A stretch of DNA of 64,000 bases from a virus: IMG/VR virus record IMGVR_UViG_3300035204_001027, positions 1 through 64,000 of that record. One strand, 5' to 3'. Numbering within the stretch: the first letter of the stretch is position 1; each line of letters begins with the position of its first letter. The notes under the pieces were generated by a model. That model was not told the origin of the DNA. It saw only the letters and a program-made list of their open reading frames with translations, and searched no databases. Shown here in pieces: positions 22,887 to 31,207 of the stretch. The translations under genes were made by a program, and so were the position numbers.

Positions 22887-23405
22887 ATGAAGAAATATAT
22901 TTTAATTTATTTATTAACCCTTGTTCATGTGAGTGCTGACCAAGTTCTCACGCAGGGAGAGAGAATCGTCGCACTTACAATTTTGGGAGAGGCGCGTGGT
23001 GAGGGTAAAATCGGTATGCTTGCCGTGGGATGTGTAATACAAAAACGAGCGTTAGAACGCAACCTCACGCCAGCACAGGTATGTTTAGAACCCTATCAGT
23101 TTAGTCCTTGGAACGCTGGTAATGGCAAAGTTAAAAAAGAAAGTGAGTTGTATTATTTATGGAAATCCCCAAGCAAGATGTATGCAAGAGAACTGGCTAG
23201 ATTTCTGTATAGAGACGATGTGGTACTGAAGGATGTCACGCTTAATGCTAATCATTTTTGTAATATAAATGTTAAACCTAAATGGGGGCTACCAGTTGGT
23301 CATCCTTATTTGCTACCTACTGTTATTATCGGCAGACATAAGTTTTACAATTTACCTTATTTAAAAAAAGGTCTTGACAAAAGTAAGAAAAATACGATAA
23401 GATAG
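22887..23405 (+). CDS. SleB-type cell wall hydrolase (endolysin candidate)
   Basis: 172 residues. The N-terminal ~17 residues form a signal peptide or signal-anchor (MKKYILIYLLTLVHVSA). The Hydrolase_2/SleB domain follows: LTILGEARGEGKIGMLAVGCVI with the catalytic Glu in GEARGE, QVCLEPYQFSPWN and NANHFCN. The family cleaves peptidoglycan. It is separated from the holin/spanin block by 7 kb, which is unusual, and has an export signal, so it may reach the periplasm without a holin. Its last codons contain the next promoter. Confidence 0.82.
   Translation: MKKYILIYLLTLVHVSADQVLTQGERIVALTILGEARGEGKIGMLAVGCVIQKRALERNLTPAQVCLEPYQFSPWNAGNGKVKKESELYYLWKSPSKMYARELARFLYRDDVVLKDVTLNANHFCNINVKPKWGLPVGHPYLLPTVIIGRHKFYNLPYLKKGLDKSKKNTIR
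23374..23403 (+). promoter_or_regulatory. Sigma70-type promoter
   Basis: TTGACA (23374-23379), 18-bp spacer, TAAGAT (23398-23403), inside the hydrolase gene end; the ATG at 23413 is 9 bp after the -10. Confidence 0.65.
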
Positions 23406-23412
23406 AATCAAC

Positions 23413-23763
23413 ATGAAAGAAACAAACCCACTAAAAAAAACCCTTGAAAAAATGCTAGTGCAAACCGAACAGGGGATGGCATCAGTTAATTATCAATGCA
23501 CCGAAGAAGATTTAACAATCAACGAAAATGGGGAAAAATCTTATACTCAAGAGTATTTAGATAATATGCCCACAGAACTCGCGCTGGGCGTTGGCCGTCA
23601 CTCGGCTTTGTTGGATGTTTTGGATATTATAGACACACAAGAAACTCTTCAAGGTTTTAAGAGTGAAATTCATCAAGTAATGAAAGACCATCAGAATGAT
23701 TGGGAAAGCAATCCAAGATTTCAAATTAAGTTTGATGATGAAGATGAGGCTTCAAACAACTAG
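23413..23763 (+). CDS. Hypothetical acidic protein, 116 aa
   Basis: Helical, acidic, ending in a DDEDEASNN tail. One Cys, no membrane segment. Transcribed from the promoter at 23374 almost without a leader. Function unknown. Confidence 0.65.
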   Translation: MKETNPLKKTLEKMLVQTEQGMASVNYQCTEEDLTINENGEKSYTQEYLDNMPTELALGVGRHSALLDVLDIIDTQETLQGFKSEIHQVMKDHQNDWESNPRFQIKFDDEDEASNN

Positions 23764-23771
23764 GAGACAGT

Positions 23772-24032
23772 ATGCCAAAGAAGAAAAATTATTTAAATGT
23801 AAGGGGTATCAAGATTCCTCGTCCACCGCAAATGGCAACCCATATTAAAATCCATTGCAAGGGCAAGAAATTCGCAGTAGTAGCGATTAAAGATATAGAC
23901 ACTCTTTTGGGTACTGAAGGTAAGCTGCAATATCAAAGATTTAATATGAAATCCAAGAAGTTCGTGGAGGAGTATAAAGATAAGTATAAGTGGGATGGAG
24001 AAGGCGTAACCAATTTTAAGTTTGATGATTAA
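23772..24032 (+). CDS. Hypothetical basic protein, 86 aa
   Basis: AGGAG lies 6 bp before the ATG. Lys-rich N-terminus (PKKKNYLNVRGIKIPRPPQ) and beta-rich centre (HIKIHCKGKKFAVVAIKDID). Function unknown. Confidence 0.65.
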   Translation: MPKKKNYLNVRGIKIPRPPQMATHIKIHCKGKKFAVVAIKDIDTLLGTEGKLQYQRFNMKSKKFVEEYKDKYKWDGEGVTNFKFDD

Positions 24033-24051
24033 TCTTTTCTTAAAAAAGTGC

Positions 24052-24081
24052 TTGACTTAAACAGTAAACCTATGTTAGTAT
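24052..24081 (+). promoter_or_regulatory. Sigma70-type promoter for rIIA-like gene
   Basis: TTGACT (24052-24057), 18-bp spacer, TAGTAT (24076-24081). A short leader of about 6 nt precedes the ATG at 24094. Confidence 0.72.
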
Positions 24082-24093
24082 TAGAACAGTAGT

Positions 24094-26331
24094 ATGAAAC
24101 CTATCGAAAAGAAACAAACCATGCAGAGTAGCGGAGTTACTAAATCCGTTAGCTTTGGAATTAAGGCATCTGGCCTCCACCACATTTTAGGCATCTTACG
24201 GAATCAGTTGTATTCTGACAAGGTGCTTGCAGTATTGCGAGAGTATTCTTGTAATGCAGTTGATGCTCACACAGAAATAGGCGAAGGGGATACTCCCATT
24301 GAAGTTACCTTGCCAAGTAAACTTTCACCAGAGTTCAGAGTGCGCGATTTTGGCCCCGCTTTAAGCGACGAGGAAATTCAAGATGTTTATGCGTTCTATG
24401 GGGAATCTACGAAGCGAAATTCTAACGACCAGATTGGTATGCTTGGAATCGGTTCTAAAGCGGCGTTTGCTTATGGAGACAATTTTGTAATTAACTCTTA
24501 CATTGATGGAGTAAAACATTCATACAATGCTTATATTGACCCATCTCAAATTGGTCAAATTAGCAAACTGGGCGAAGAAAGTACCACAGAAAAAAATGGT
24601 ATTGAAATTGTTGTACCAGTAAATGACTCTGATGTTCAAGAGTTTGCGGATAAGGCGAAAAATTTATTTGAATGGTTCAAAGTAAGACCTAAAGTTCATG
24701 GTCAATCTTGGACATGGGATAAAAGGGAAACTCTTTTCGAGGGAGAAAATTGGAAGTGGCTCAATGCCAATCAAGATAGATGGAGTAGTGATAGAGGTGT
24801 AGCAACCATTGTGATGGGAAACATCGGATACCCTATTGACCAGTATGCTCTCAATTTGCAGGACGATGATGCTGAATTAAATTCCCTTTTGAATAAGAAT
24901 TTGGTTATTGAAGCCGAAATCGGTGATTTAGAAATCTCTGCTTCCCGTGAGTCGTTGCAGTTCACTGATTATACTCGTTCTCAAATCGTAAAGAGGTTAC
25001 GTCAAGTTCAAGGCGAATTGATTGGCGAGTTAACAACTAGATTTAATGCGTCAAAAACTCTGTACGATGCCAAATGTCTGTATGGAAGCATCTTTGACTA
25101 TGGAAGCGGGTTATATTCATTGGCTGAAGTGGTTAGAGGCAAGCTAAAGTATAAAGGCAAGGTCGTAGACTCTGATTCTTTTAGCATTTACAACACATCG
25201 GGTATTGTTTTGCACAAGTTTAAGAAGTCGCATAGGGGATATAGGCGTTTCAAGCCAGAGGAAATGTCCTCATTGACCTGCGATATGAATACTGTTGTGG
25301 TTCACAATGATTTGGGGCATAGGCGCGGTATCCTTGGTAGAATTTTGCCTCTTGCCGAAACGGATGGCAAGGAAGTTTATTTGATTCAAGCTGAAGATAA
25401 GAAGTCTTGGGATAAATTCGTCAAAGATGAGAAGTTTGATGCGCCCATGACAGAACTTTCCAGTTTACCCAAGCACTCATTGTCAGAGTTCAATGGCTAT
25501 ACAAATGCGACAGGAGGCTCTACGGGAGACAAAAATCCGAAGCATACAGCAAAGGTATTTTCCTTGGATTGGGATGGCATAAAAAGTCACAGGTACGGTT
25601 ATGGGAATAACAAGTCGAAGTTTTGGAAAACTGCTGACGTTGATATTGCCAATGAGTCTGGAATTTATGTAATCATTGATAAATTTGAGATTCTAGCTAA
25701 CAATCCTGACGCAGAATCATATCAGTGGCGAGAAGGGAGTGTGCATCCAACTTCAATGAGCCAAGTAAAAGAACTCTTGGAGCAAGCGGGAATTGCAGTT
25801 CCAAAAGTGATAGCCGTTAAGGTCGCTAAACGAAAATCTATTGAAGGTAAGGATGGTTGGACTCCTCTGTTTGATTGGTTGAAGAATACAATCATAGCCA
25901 AGATGGAAGAAGAGGATATTACTCAAAAGTTTACTGACCGTAATGCTGCTTCTCTTGCCACTTCTGGTTCTAGTTGGCATTCATCGCCATCGAATGAACA
26001 AACAGCAGATGTATTGTCGCATATTCAATTACCAGAAATTAGTCTATACGCTCAATATCACGCCAAGGTATTGGAGATGCTGAATGATGCAGAGAAGAAA
26101 AAGATTGACGCTTTCATCCAGATGACTAGAGAGTTTGGGGTTAAAATTGGAGAGGACTATAAACCCAAATACGACCTACCGAAGCTCAAGGCCAAGGTAG
26201 AAGCCCGATACACCGTGCTAGACATGATGAGTTGTTGGGGAGGATGGAGATGGGACAAAGCCAATGGCGAAAAAATTGCGAACTATATCAATGTGATAGA
26301 TGTTTGCACGGCTACAAAGGATTCTGCGTAG
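24094..26331 (+). CDS. rIIA: rIIA-like GHKL ATPase
   Basis: 745 residues, close to T4 rIIA length. The GHKL ATP-binding fold is clear: N-box REYSCNAVDAH (about 49-59), DxGxG-like RDFGPALS (84-91) and the G2 box IGMLGIGSKAAFAY (114-127). T4 rIIA acts at the host membrane with rIIB, protects against Rex-type exclusion and affects lysis inhibition; the biochemical reaction is not settled. An rIIB-like gene follows directly, as in T4. C-terminal half is not recognised. Confidence 0.88.
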   Translation: MKPIEKKQTMQSSGVTKSVSFGIKASGLHHILGILRNQLYSDKVLAVLREYSCNAVDAHTEIGEGDTPIEVTLPSKLSPEFRVRDFGPALSDEEIQDVYAFYGESTKRNSNDQIGMLGIGSKAAFAYGDNFVINSYIDGVKHSYNAYIDPSQIGQISKLGEESTTEKNGIEIVVPVNDSDVQEFADKAKNLFEWFKVRPKVHGQSWTWDKRETLFEGENWKWLNANQDRWSSDRGVATIVMGNIGYPIDQYALNLQDDDAELNSLLNKNLVIEAEIGDLEISASRESLQFTDYTRSQIVKRLRQVQGELIGELTTRFNASKTLYDAKCLYGSIFDYGSGLYSLAEVVRGKLKYKGKVVDSDSFSIYNTSGIVLHKFKKSHRGYRRFKPEEMSSLTCDMNTVVVHNDLGHRRGILGRILPLAETDGKEVYLIQAEDKKSWDKFVKDEKFDAPMTELSSLPKHSLSEFNGYTNATGGSTGDKNPKHTAKVFSLDWDGIKSHRYGYGNNKSKFWKTADVDIANESGIYVIIDKFEILANNPDAESYQWREGSVHPTSMSQVKELLEQAGIAVPKVIAVKVAKRKSIEGKDGWTPLFDWLKNTIIAKMEEEDITQKFTDRNAASLATSGSSWHSSPSNEQTADVLSHIQLPEISLYAQYHAKVLEMLNDAEKKKIDAFIQMTREFGVKIGEDYKPKYDLPKLKAKVEARYTVLDMMSCWGGWRWDKANGEKIANYINVIDVCTATKDSA

Positions 26332-26337
26332 AACAAA

Positions 26338-26376
26338 GGGAGGGTGAGGTTTTAGTAGGTTTCACCTCGCTCTCCC
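26338..26376 (+). terminator. 13-bp stem-loop after rIIA-like gene
   Basis: GGGAGGGTGAGGT (26338-26350) pairs along its whole length, with two G-U pairs, to 26364-26376 around a 13-nt loop. No U-tract follows, so it may be a 3'-end stabiliser or a weak terminator. The rest of the gap to 26466 is A-rich with no convincing gene. Confidence 0.6.
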
Positions 26377-26466
26377 TCTCAATTTAAGATGAAACAAAAA
26401 AGTTTATTTATATTAAGTTTTAGAGGTTTCTTCTCTGCGAGAAGAAAAAATTAAAAAAGAAAAGTA

Positions 26467-26496
26467 TTGACAAACAGTGCAAAATCATGCTAGAAT
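26467..26496 (+). promoter_or_regulatory. Sigma70-type promoter for rIIB-like gene
   Basis: TTGACA (26467-26472), 18-bp spacer, TAGAAT (26491-26496). Gives a leader of about 22 nt containing GTGGAG, one of the few early promoters with room for a ribosome-binding site. Confidence 0.72.
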
Positions 26497-26524
26497 AAGA
26501 ATATAGAAAGTGGAGAAAACAAAA

Positions 26525-27385
26525 ATGGATAACATTCCTTACATACTAACCGAACATAGCTTAACCGTTGTAATTGACGGCAAAGCTCAAACGATGCGAA
26601 ATGACCATCCTTCATGGGAAATGGCTAAAGCCGCTCTCAAGGATGAGGCATGGGACACATTGGGTGAAATGTTTGATGTACCAAAAGCGGTGCAAAGATA
26701 TTTTGACAATGAAGTTGGCATCGACATTAAGAATGGTGTTGTTTATTACGAAGGCGAGCCTGTTCACAACATGGTTGTGGATAAGATTCTCGACTTCATG
26801 CGTAATGGACTACCATACAAGCCACTCGTAAAGTTTGCGGGTAAGCTAATGGAGAATCCGTCACGGCGAGCCGTTGATGAATTGTATTCCTTTCTGGAAC
26901 ACAAAAATATGCCCATCACACCAGAAGGAAACTTCCTTGCGTACAAAGGAGTGACTTCTGATTTCAAAGATTGTTATTCTAACAAGTTTGACAATTCTGT
27001 TGGGCAAACATTGTCAATGACGCGCAACACGGTTTGCGATGATGCAAATGTTGGTTGCTCTCAAGGTTTCCATGCTGGAAGCTATGAGTATGCCAAGGGG
27101 TATGCGTCACATGGAGGCAATTTGATGATTGTCGAAATTAATCCTGCCGATGTTGTGAGCGTACCGCATGATTGTGAGTGTCAGAAACTCCGTACCGCAT
27201 CATACAAGGTAGTGGGTCATTACGAGACTATTGACGCGCCACCTTTGAAAGAGGGTCTGAATGATGATTATTATGATTATGAGGATGATTATGATGGCGT
27301 TGTTGAGGCGGAAGAGGCCGATGTCTACGACGAAGGTTATCAAGCTGGATATGATGCAGCGATTGATAAATTGAAAAACGGATAA
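26525..27385 (+). CDS. rIIB: rIIB-like protein
   Basis: 286 residues from the ATG with GGAG about 10 bp upstream; an in-frame GTG at 26510 overlaps that site. The protein has the recognisable rIIB layout: MDNIPYILTEHSLTVVIDG opening, VGIDIKNGVVYYEGEPVHN, FLAYKGVTSDFKDCYSN, and GCSQGFHAGSYEYAKGYA. In T4 it partners rIIA at the inner membrane. The C-terminal 50 residues are very acidic (YYDYEDDYDG). Strong context: directly downstream of the rIIA-like gene but with its own promoter. Confidence 0.88.
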   Translation: MDNIPYILTEHSLTVVIDGKAQTMRNDHPSWEMAKAALKDEAWDTLGEMFDVPKAVQRYFDNEVGIDIKNGVVYYEGEPVHNMVVDKILDFMRNGLPYKPLVKFAGKLMENPSRRAVDELYSFLEHKNMPITPEGNFLAYKGVTSDFKDCYSNKFDNSVGQTLSMTRNTVCDDANVGCSQGFHAGSYEYAKGYASHGGNLMIVEINPADVVSVPHDCECQKLRTASYKVVGHYETIDAPPLKEGLNDDYYDYEDDYDGVVEAEEADVYDEGYQAGYDAAIDKLKNG

Positions 27386-27400
27386 GTAGGTAGGAATGAA

Positions 27401-27439
27401 GGGGGGTTAGGCCCATGTTATGCCTAGCCTCCCTTTTTT
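27401..27439 (+). terminator. Rho-independent terminator after rIIB-like gene
   Basis: Twelve-base-pair stem (27401-27412 with 27422-27433), 9-nt loop and a run of six T at 27434-27439. Confidence 0.9.
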
Positions 27440-27466
27440 AGAATTTAAAAAAATTAATTAATTATT

Positions 27467-27754
27467 ATGAAAATCGAATTTAAGAACTTATGCTTCAAAG
27501 AAGAAGAACTGGTAGATTCCACAGGCACTCACATTGCCAAACAGGCTCTAATCAAATTAGACAACGGGCTTGAAGTATCAGTAGTTAACAACAAATTTTC
27601 ACTAGGAGGGCAAAAAGGACTCTATGAAATGGGAGCCTTGAATCCAAGCGGAGGGATGGTATATATCGAAGAATGGCAAGATGAAGTCAAAGGATGGCTT
27701 ACTCAAGACGGCGTAGAAAAAGAATTAGAACATCTTCAACAATTAAAGATTTAA
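27467..27754 (+). CDS. Hypothetical protein, 95 aa
   Basis: Beta-rich protein (ALIKLDNGLEVSVVNNKFSLGG) ending in an acidic helix. The layout resembles small phage proteins of unknown function; two genes of similar size follow with 2-bp spacers. Confidence 0.65.
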   Translation: MKIEFKNLCFKEEELVDSTGTHIAKQALIKLDNGLEVSVVNNKFSLGGQKGLYEMGALNPSGGMVYIEEWQDEVKGWLTQDGVEKELEHLQQLKI

Positions 27755-27756
27755 TT

Positions 27757-27993
27757 ATGGTTATTAAAAAAGAAAATGCGAAGTGGATTCCACCATTACC
27801 GCCAGAATGTCAGAATGGTACAAACTGGCACGGATGGATGAGTTATGATGGTGAAATATGGGAGATTACAAACATTCATAGTTATGATGATTATGGTGTT
27901 AGCTTGGAGACTTTTACTCTCGAAAGAGATGGTCAAAAAATAGAACTCTACTCTTATGATGAGGGAGAAACATTCATATCAGATATAGATTAA
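27757..27993 (+). CDS. Hypothetical protein, 78 aa
   Basis: Start at 27757, 2 bp after the previous stop. Trp- and Tyr-rich acidic protein (WHGWMSYDGEIWEITNIHSYDDYG). No family recognised. Confidence 0.6.
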   Translation: MVIKKENAKWIPPLPPECQNGTNWHGWMSYDGEIWEITNIHSYDDYGVSLETFTLERDGQKIELYSYDEGETFISDID

Positions 27994-27995
27994 TT

Positions 27996-28358
27996 ATGAA
28001 AATTAAATGGGAAAGAAATAGCAGGTCGATGGCATTGGCTCGTTCGGGTAAAATTGACATGAAAGATGTTGTTGATAAAACTCAAACGCACAACTTTGAA
28101 GCAGACGCTTGTACGGTAAGAATGTCGAAGCCAACAGCACCGATTCCATTCGTCACTTTGCACATCAGAGGTAAGTCAGTGATAAGAACATATACATATG
28201 CTGGAGGCCAAACTTATGAATGTGCAGAAACTTGTCGCGTAAATTTTGGAGGAGACTACGATAATAATATGTGTTCCAACGGCAATCTCGACGCTCAATA
28301 TAGTTGGAAAGATGTGCATAATGCAGTTGAAGAAGTAAAGAAAGTAATGGGTATTTAA
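27996..28358 (+). CDS. Hypothetical protein, 120 aa
   Basis: Four Cys (ADACTVRM, YECAETCRV, NNMCSNG) and a beta-rich centre; the end VHNAVEEVKKVMGI is helical. Function unknown. Confidence 0.62.
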   Translation: MKIKWERNSRSMALARSGKIDMKDVVDKTQTHNFEADACTVRMSKPTAPIPFVTLHIRGKSVIRTYTYAGGQTYECAETCRVNFGGDYDNNMCSNGNLDAQYSWKDVHNAVEEVKKVMGI

Positions 28359-28434
28359 TTAAAAAGTACCACAAAGAAACCTGTTTATTAACATATGAAC
28401 CAAAACCTACTACATATAAGAAAGGTAACTTGTT

Positions 28435-28512
28435 ATGATAGTAATGGTTATATTATTTGCGATAGGAATATGGTGGCTTACAGATGCTGCAAATGGATTA
28501 AAGGACTTATAG
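28435..28512 (+). CDS. Single-TM micropeptide, 25 aa
   Basis: MIVMVILFAIGIWWLTDAANGLKDL, one membrane helix with a short polar end, preceded by AGAAAGG. Preferred over a 64-residue frame starting at 28395, which has no plausible fold. The following 120 bp contain G/C-rich short repeats but no gene. Confidence 0.5.
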   Translation: MIVMVILFAIGIWWLTDAANGLKDL

Positions 28513-28633
28513 CGCGGTGTGGCAAAGTGTCGAATAGTGGGGAAAAGTGTGGAATCTCCCCCTATTTGGCCTTGCCCCCTTTAACATAGGAGTCTAAATA
28601 AGGACGTACATAATTAAATTAAAATATATCACT

Positions 28634-28738
28634 ATGAACTGGGCAAAAGATATTTATACAAAAGTCAAGAACAAAATTTTCTATTATATATACAGAACGT
28701 ATGAGAAAGCGTTTAAGTGGATACATATTAACACATAA
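28634..28738 (+). CDS. Possible small basic protein, 34 aa
   Basis: MNWAKDIYTKVKNKIFYYIYRTYEKAFKWIHINT is an amphipathic, aromatic, basic helix. No strong ribosome-binding site. Could be a membrane-active peptide or a chance frame. Confidence 0.35.
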   Translation: MNWAKDIYTKVKNKIFYYIYRTYEKAFKWIHINT

Positions 28739-28805
28739 GATAGTGTAATTAAATATAAGTAATTATGTAATTTGTTTTGGCCCCCTTCCGAGGATTGGCC
28801 GAAAT

Positions 28806-29006
28806 ATGGTTGTTAGTAGTATGGAGTATTTATTTATAGTTTTTATTGTAGCCGCGATAAGTATGAGATTTATCGCCGCTATGAATCATGCAAACTATCT
28901 TAAAATTATTAAAAAGGATTTCGAGAAGAATTTCGCCCCCTTCCGCACAAAAACCGAAATAAGGAAGAACAAACACACTAATACAAAACGAGATTTAAAT
29001 GAATAA
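28806..29006 (+). CDS. Small membrane protein, 66 aa
   Basis: N-terminal TM segment (MEYLFIVFIVAAISMRFIAAM) and a basic cytoplasmic tail (IIKKDFEKNFAPFRTKTEIRKNKHTNTKR). An internal ATG at residue 6 is an alternative start. Function unknown. Confidence 0.5.
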   Translation: MVVSSMEYLFIVFIVAAISMRFIAAMNHANYLKIIKKDFEKNFAPFRTKTEIRKNKHTNTKRDLNE

Positions 29007-29118
29007 TTTATTAAATATTAAGGTTATTTCCAGATTATTAGAGTGTTTAGTTGTTATATATAAGTTATTAGGGCGCGGAATATTAAAATTTTGTTATATC
29101 GGGCGGCAATATGCTTGA
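28999..29118 (+). CDS. Possible small hydrophobic protein, 39 aa
   Basis: MNNLLNIKVISRLLECLVVIYKLLGRG... overlaps the previous stop by 8 bp and runs into the next promoter. Supported only by overlap and hydrophobic composition. Confidence 0.3.
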   Translation: MNNLLNIKVISRLLECLVVIYKLLGRGILKFCYIGRQYA

Positions 29119-29144
29119 CAAGATCCATAAAAGTATGATATTAT
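29115..29144 (+). promoter_or_regulatory. Sigma70-type promoter, leaderless
   Basis: TTGACA (29115-29120), 18-bp spacer, TATTAT (29139-29144); the ATG at 29151 is 7 bp after the -10. Confidence 0.75.
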
Positions 29145-29150
29145 TACATA

Positions 29151-29432
29151 ATGAGCAAAGAATTTTCAAAGAAACCACAAAATAATGTATTGCCTACAGG
29201 CATGGCATATAAATACGAAGTTGCGTATACGCAGTTGTTCGACATGGAAAAGGATTGGCGCAGGGCAATCATCATCGACGAACCAACGAGTCGTCACGGC
29301 GCGCTGTTAGCTCACATGGCCGCAATCTTGGCTGAAAAGGGTGAAATTACTGCGCGTGAGTGCCACCTAGGCGACGTTAAATATGACCCTTATCATCTGC
29401 AACAGAAGGTGGAAGTTTCGGGGCAAAAATAA
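29151..29432 (+). CDS. Hypothetical protein, 93 aa
   Basis: Begins at the predicted transcription start. Mixed alpha/beta, with DWRRAIIIDEPTSRHGALLAHMAAILAEKGEI, resembling part of a nucleotide-binding or helical bundle protein without a P-loop. Function unknown. Confidence 0.65.
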   Translation: MSKEFSKKPQNNVLPTGMAYKYEVAYTQLFDMEKDWRRAIIIDEPTSRHGALLAHMAAILAEKGEITARECHLGDVKYDPYHLQQKVEVSGQK

Positions 29433-29443
29433 ATATTACAATT

Positions 29444-29632
29444 ATGAATAAAAAAGATCGTAAAAAAGATCGTAAGTATTGGCAGACTCACAAAGAAGTG
29501 ATGACACAAGAATTAGAAAAATTAGACAGAAAGAATATTACTCTTATTTTCGATGATCCTCATAGCAAAGTAGCCAAACAGTTCGCCGCAAGGGTAGGGA
29601 CAATAACAAGAAAAGAGTTAGAATTAAGTTAA
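29444..29632 (+). CDS. Hypothetical basic protein, 62 aa
   Basis: Starts NKKDRKKDRKYWQTHK, very Lys/Arg-rich, followed by ITLIFDDPHSKVAKQFAARVG. The DNA for KKDR is a direct repeat (AAAAAAGATCGT twice). Function unknown. Confidence 0.55.
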   Translation: MNKKDRKKDRKYWQTHKEVMTQELEKLDRKNITLIFDDPHSKVAKQFAARVGTITRKELELS

Positions 29633-29641
29633 TTAATTTTC

Positions 29642-29671
29642 TTGACAGGTATATCAAAGTTATGTTATACT
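29642..29671 (+). promoter_or_regulatory. Sigma70-type promoter, leaderless
   Basis: TTGACA (29642-29647), 18-bp spacer, TATACT (29666-29671); the ATG at 29678 is 7 bp after the -10. Confidence 0.75.
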
Positions 29672-29677
29672 TGTATC

Positions 29678-29944
29678 ATGGCTAGGAAAAAAGGTTCAGG
29701 ACGTACAAAAGGCGCAGGGTCGTTTGTTAAAGTTTCATTACAAGAACTTAACAGACTTTTGCGCCCAGAAGCCGTTGTTATTATTAATCGTCGTTATGCC
29801 GAGCTTATCGGTTTAGCTAATGAGGATTTTATTGCGACCACGGAAAACATCAAAGCGGCTGGTGAGCAGGTCGATTTTCAAGTGACCAAATTAGACTCTG
29901 AAGAAGAGGCTGCACCAATGGCATTTAAGTCTGAAGATTGGTAA
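29678..29944 (+). CDS. Hypothetical basic-to-acidic protein, 88 aa
   Basis: The ATG at 29678 lies on the predicted transcription start; upstream in-frame codons fall in the promoter. MARKKGSGRTKGAGSF is basic and Gly-rich, like a DNA-binding arm, then VSLQELNRLLRPEAVVIINRRYAELIGL forms helices and the end is acidic. Could be a small DNA-binding protein. Confidence 0.62.
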   Translation: MARKKGSGRTKGAGSFVKVSLQELNRLLRPEAVVIINRRYAELIGLANEDFIATTENIKAAGEQVDFQVTKLDSEEEAAPMAFKSEDW

Positions 29945-29953
29945 ACTTTAGGC

Positions 29954-29983
29954 TTGACTTAATTAAGAAAACCGTGCTATTAT
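29954..29983 (+). promoter_or_regulatory. Sigma70-type promoter for RuvB-like gene
   Basis: TTGACT (29954-29959), 18-bp spacer, TATTAT (29978-29983); the ATG at 29990 is 7 bp after the -10. Confidence 0.75.
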
Positions 29984-29989
29984 TAAAAC

Positions 29990-30958
29990 ATGATTACGAC
30001 AGATATATTCGATGGTCTTATCGGCCAAGACGTTGCCAAGCGTAAACTTGGTTTCTATCACAACGGTTACTTGGCTAATCGTATTGTGCCTCATTTAATG
30101 TTTGTCGCGCCGAAAGGTTGCGGTAAAACTACTCTTGCAAAAGCAATGGGTAAGTTGTTAGTGGATAGTGAAGGAGTAAAACCTAAAAAGTTTTATGAAA
30201 TTAATTGTGCTTCTATAAAAAATCTTAATCAATTATGTAATCAATTTCTTATTCCTCATGTGTGTCACAATGAATGTACCGTTTTGTTTGATGAGTGCAG
30301 CGAGCTTCCAAAGGATGTGACTATGGCATTATTGACCATTCTTAATCCTAACCCAGAGAATCGCAACACTTTTGCTTATGAAGATTATGTGATGGATTTC
30401 AATTTTCGCGAACAGTCGTTTATGTTTGCCACAACTGAAGCTCAAAGCATCTTTCATGCTCTTATGGATAGGTGCGAGCGTGTTGACCTTGAGGAATATA
30501 CATTCAATGAACTTGGTAAGATTGTTTCTCTTGGCGCAGCGGATATTAGCTTTGAAGATGGATTGTTGGATAAGATTGCTGAAGTGTTGCGCGGCAATGC
30601 GCGAGCAGCGCAGAAAATGGCAATGAATATCATGTCGTATTTGGGCGGCAAGGGTAGCTCATCTTTCGATTTCAAAGATTGGGATGAGTTGCAGCATCAG
30701 CTTGGCATACTTCCTCTTGGCTTGAGTCGTATTGAGTTGCAAGTGCTGAACATTTTAACCGAGAAGAAAGAGTGCAGCCTAACTAATCTGGCTGCCAAAA
30801 CTGGCTTGACTCCAGAGTGTCTGCGGCGTGACTTTGAGATGTATCTTCAGAAGATGAACCTCATGGACATCACCACAGCAGGACGGTCGATTACTCCAGA
30901 TGGACAGCAGTACCTTCGCACCTTGGAGAAGAGGCGCAAGAAGAAAGCTAAAAAATAA
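29990..30958 (+). CDS. RuvB-like AAA+ ATPase
   Basis: 322 residues, near RuvB length. Seen: FDGLIGQDVAKRKL opening, Walker A PKGCGKTT (41-48), Walker B VLFDECSEL (98-106), sensor 1 FATTEA, arginine finger region MDRCERV, sensor 2 GNARAAQKMA, and a C-terminal winged helix (LSRIELQVLNILTEKKECSLTNLAAKTGLTPECL). RuvB drives branch migration of Holliday junctions; no RuvA or RuvC was seen. It might instead act as a loader or remodeller in phage replication. Basic C-terminal tail. Confidence 0.85.
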   Translation: MITTDIFDGLIGQDVAKRKLGFYHNGYLANRIVPHLMFVAPKGCGKTTLAKAMGKLLVDSEGVKPKKFYEINCASIKNLNQLCNQFLIPHVCHNECTVLFDECSELPKDVTMALLTILNPNPENRNTFAYEDYVMDFNFREQSFMFATTEAQSIFHALMDRCERVDLEEYTFNELGKIVSLGAADISFEDGLLDKIAEVLRGNARAAQKMAMNIMSYLGGKGSSSFDFKDWDELQHQLGILPLGLSRIELQVLNILTEKKECSLTNLAAKTGLTPECLRRDFEMYLQKMNLMDITTAGRSITPDGQQYLRTLEKRRKKKAKK

Positions 30959-30968
30959 TTTATAAATT

Positions 30969-31042
30969 GGTGAGGAATGGAGTCGGAAGAGAGTTCCGAA
31001 CAGCCCACGTGTCGTGGCTCATGCGAACACCTCACCTTTTTT
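30969..31042 (+). terminator. Branched terminator-like RNA element
   Basis: A 7-bp closing stem GGTGAGG/CCTCACC (30969-30975, 31030-31036) followed by six T encloses two hairpins: CGGAA/TTCCG (30984-30998) and CCACG/CGTGG (31005-31017). It ends the RuvB-like transcript. A plain terminator would not need the internal hairpins. The remaining bases to 31130 are A/T-rich with no gene. Confidence 0.75.
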
Positions 31043-31161
31043 AAATAACTTCAAATAATTCTCACCCTAAATAAGAATAAATACAAATAGGAACAAATAG
31101 AAATGTAAATAAATAATAAATATTTTTGTAAGTTTGTGCTTGACATTTTGCGCAAGGTCTG

Positions 31162-31175
31162 GCGGCCCGGGCCGC
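31162..31175. repeat. Perfect 14-bp GC palindrome
   Basis: GCGGCCCGGGCCGC, just after an orphan TTGACA (31139) without a matching -10 and before CGAAACTTTTTT. First copy of the GC-palindrome family listed under 31162-39690. Confidence 0.85.
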
Positions 31176-31207
31176 GAAACTTTTTTCACTTTTTTTAAGA
31201 ATAATGC

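Noticed and set aside
28395-28589. 64-residue frame starting ATGAACCAAAACC
   Set aside because: The composition is not protein-like and it runs through a G/C-rich repeat stretch; the overlapping TM micropeptide at 28435 has a better start context.
31137-31165. TTGACA promoter at 31139
   Set aside because: The expected -10 position is occupied by the GC palindrome; probably a decayed promoter.
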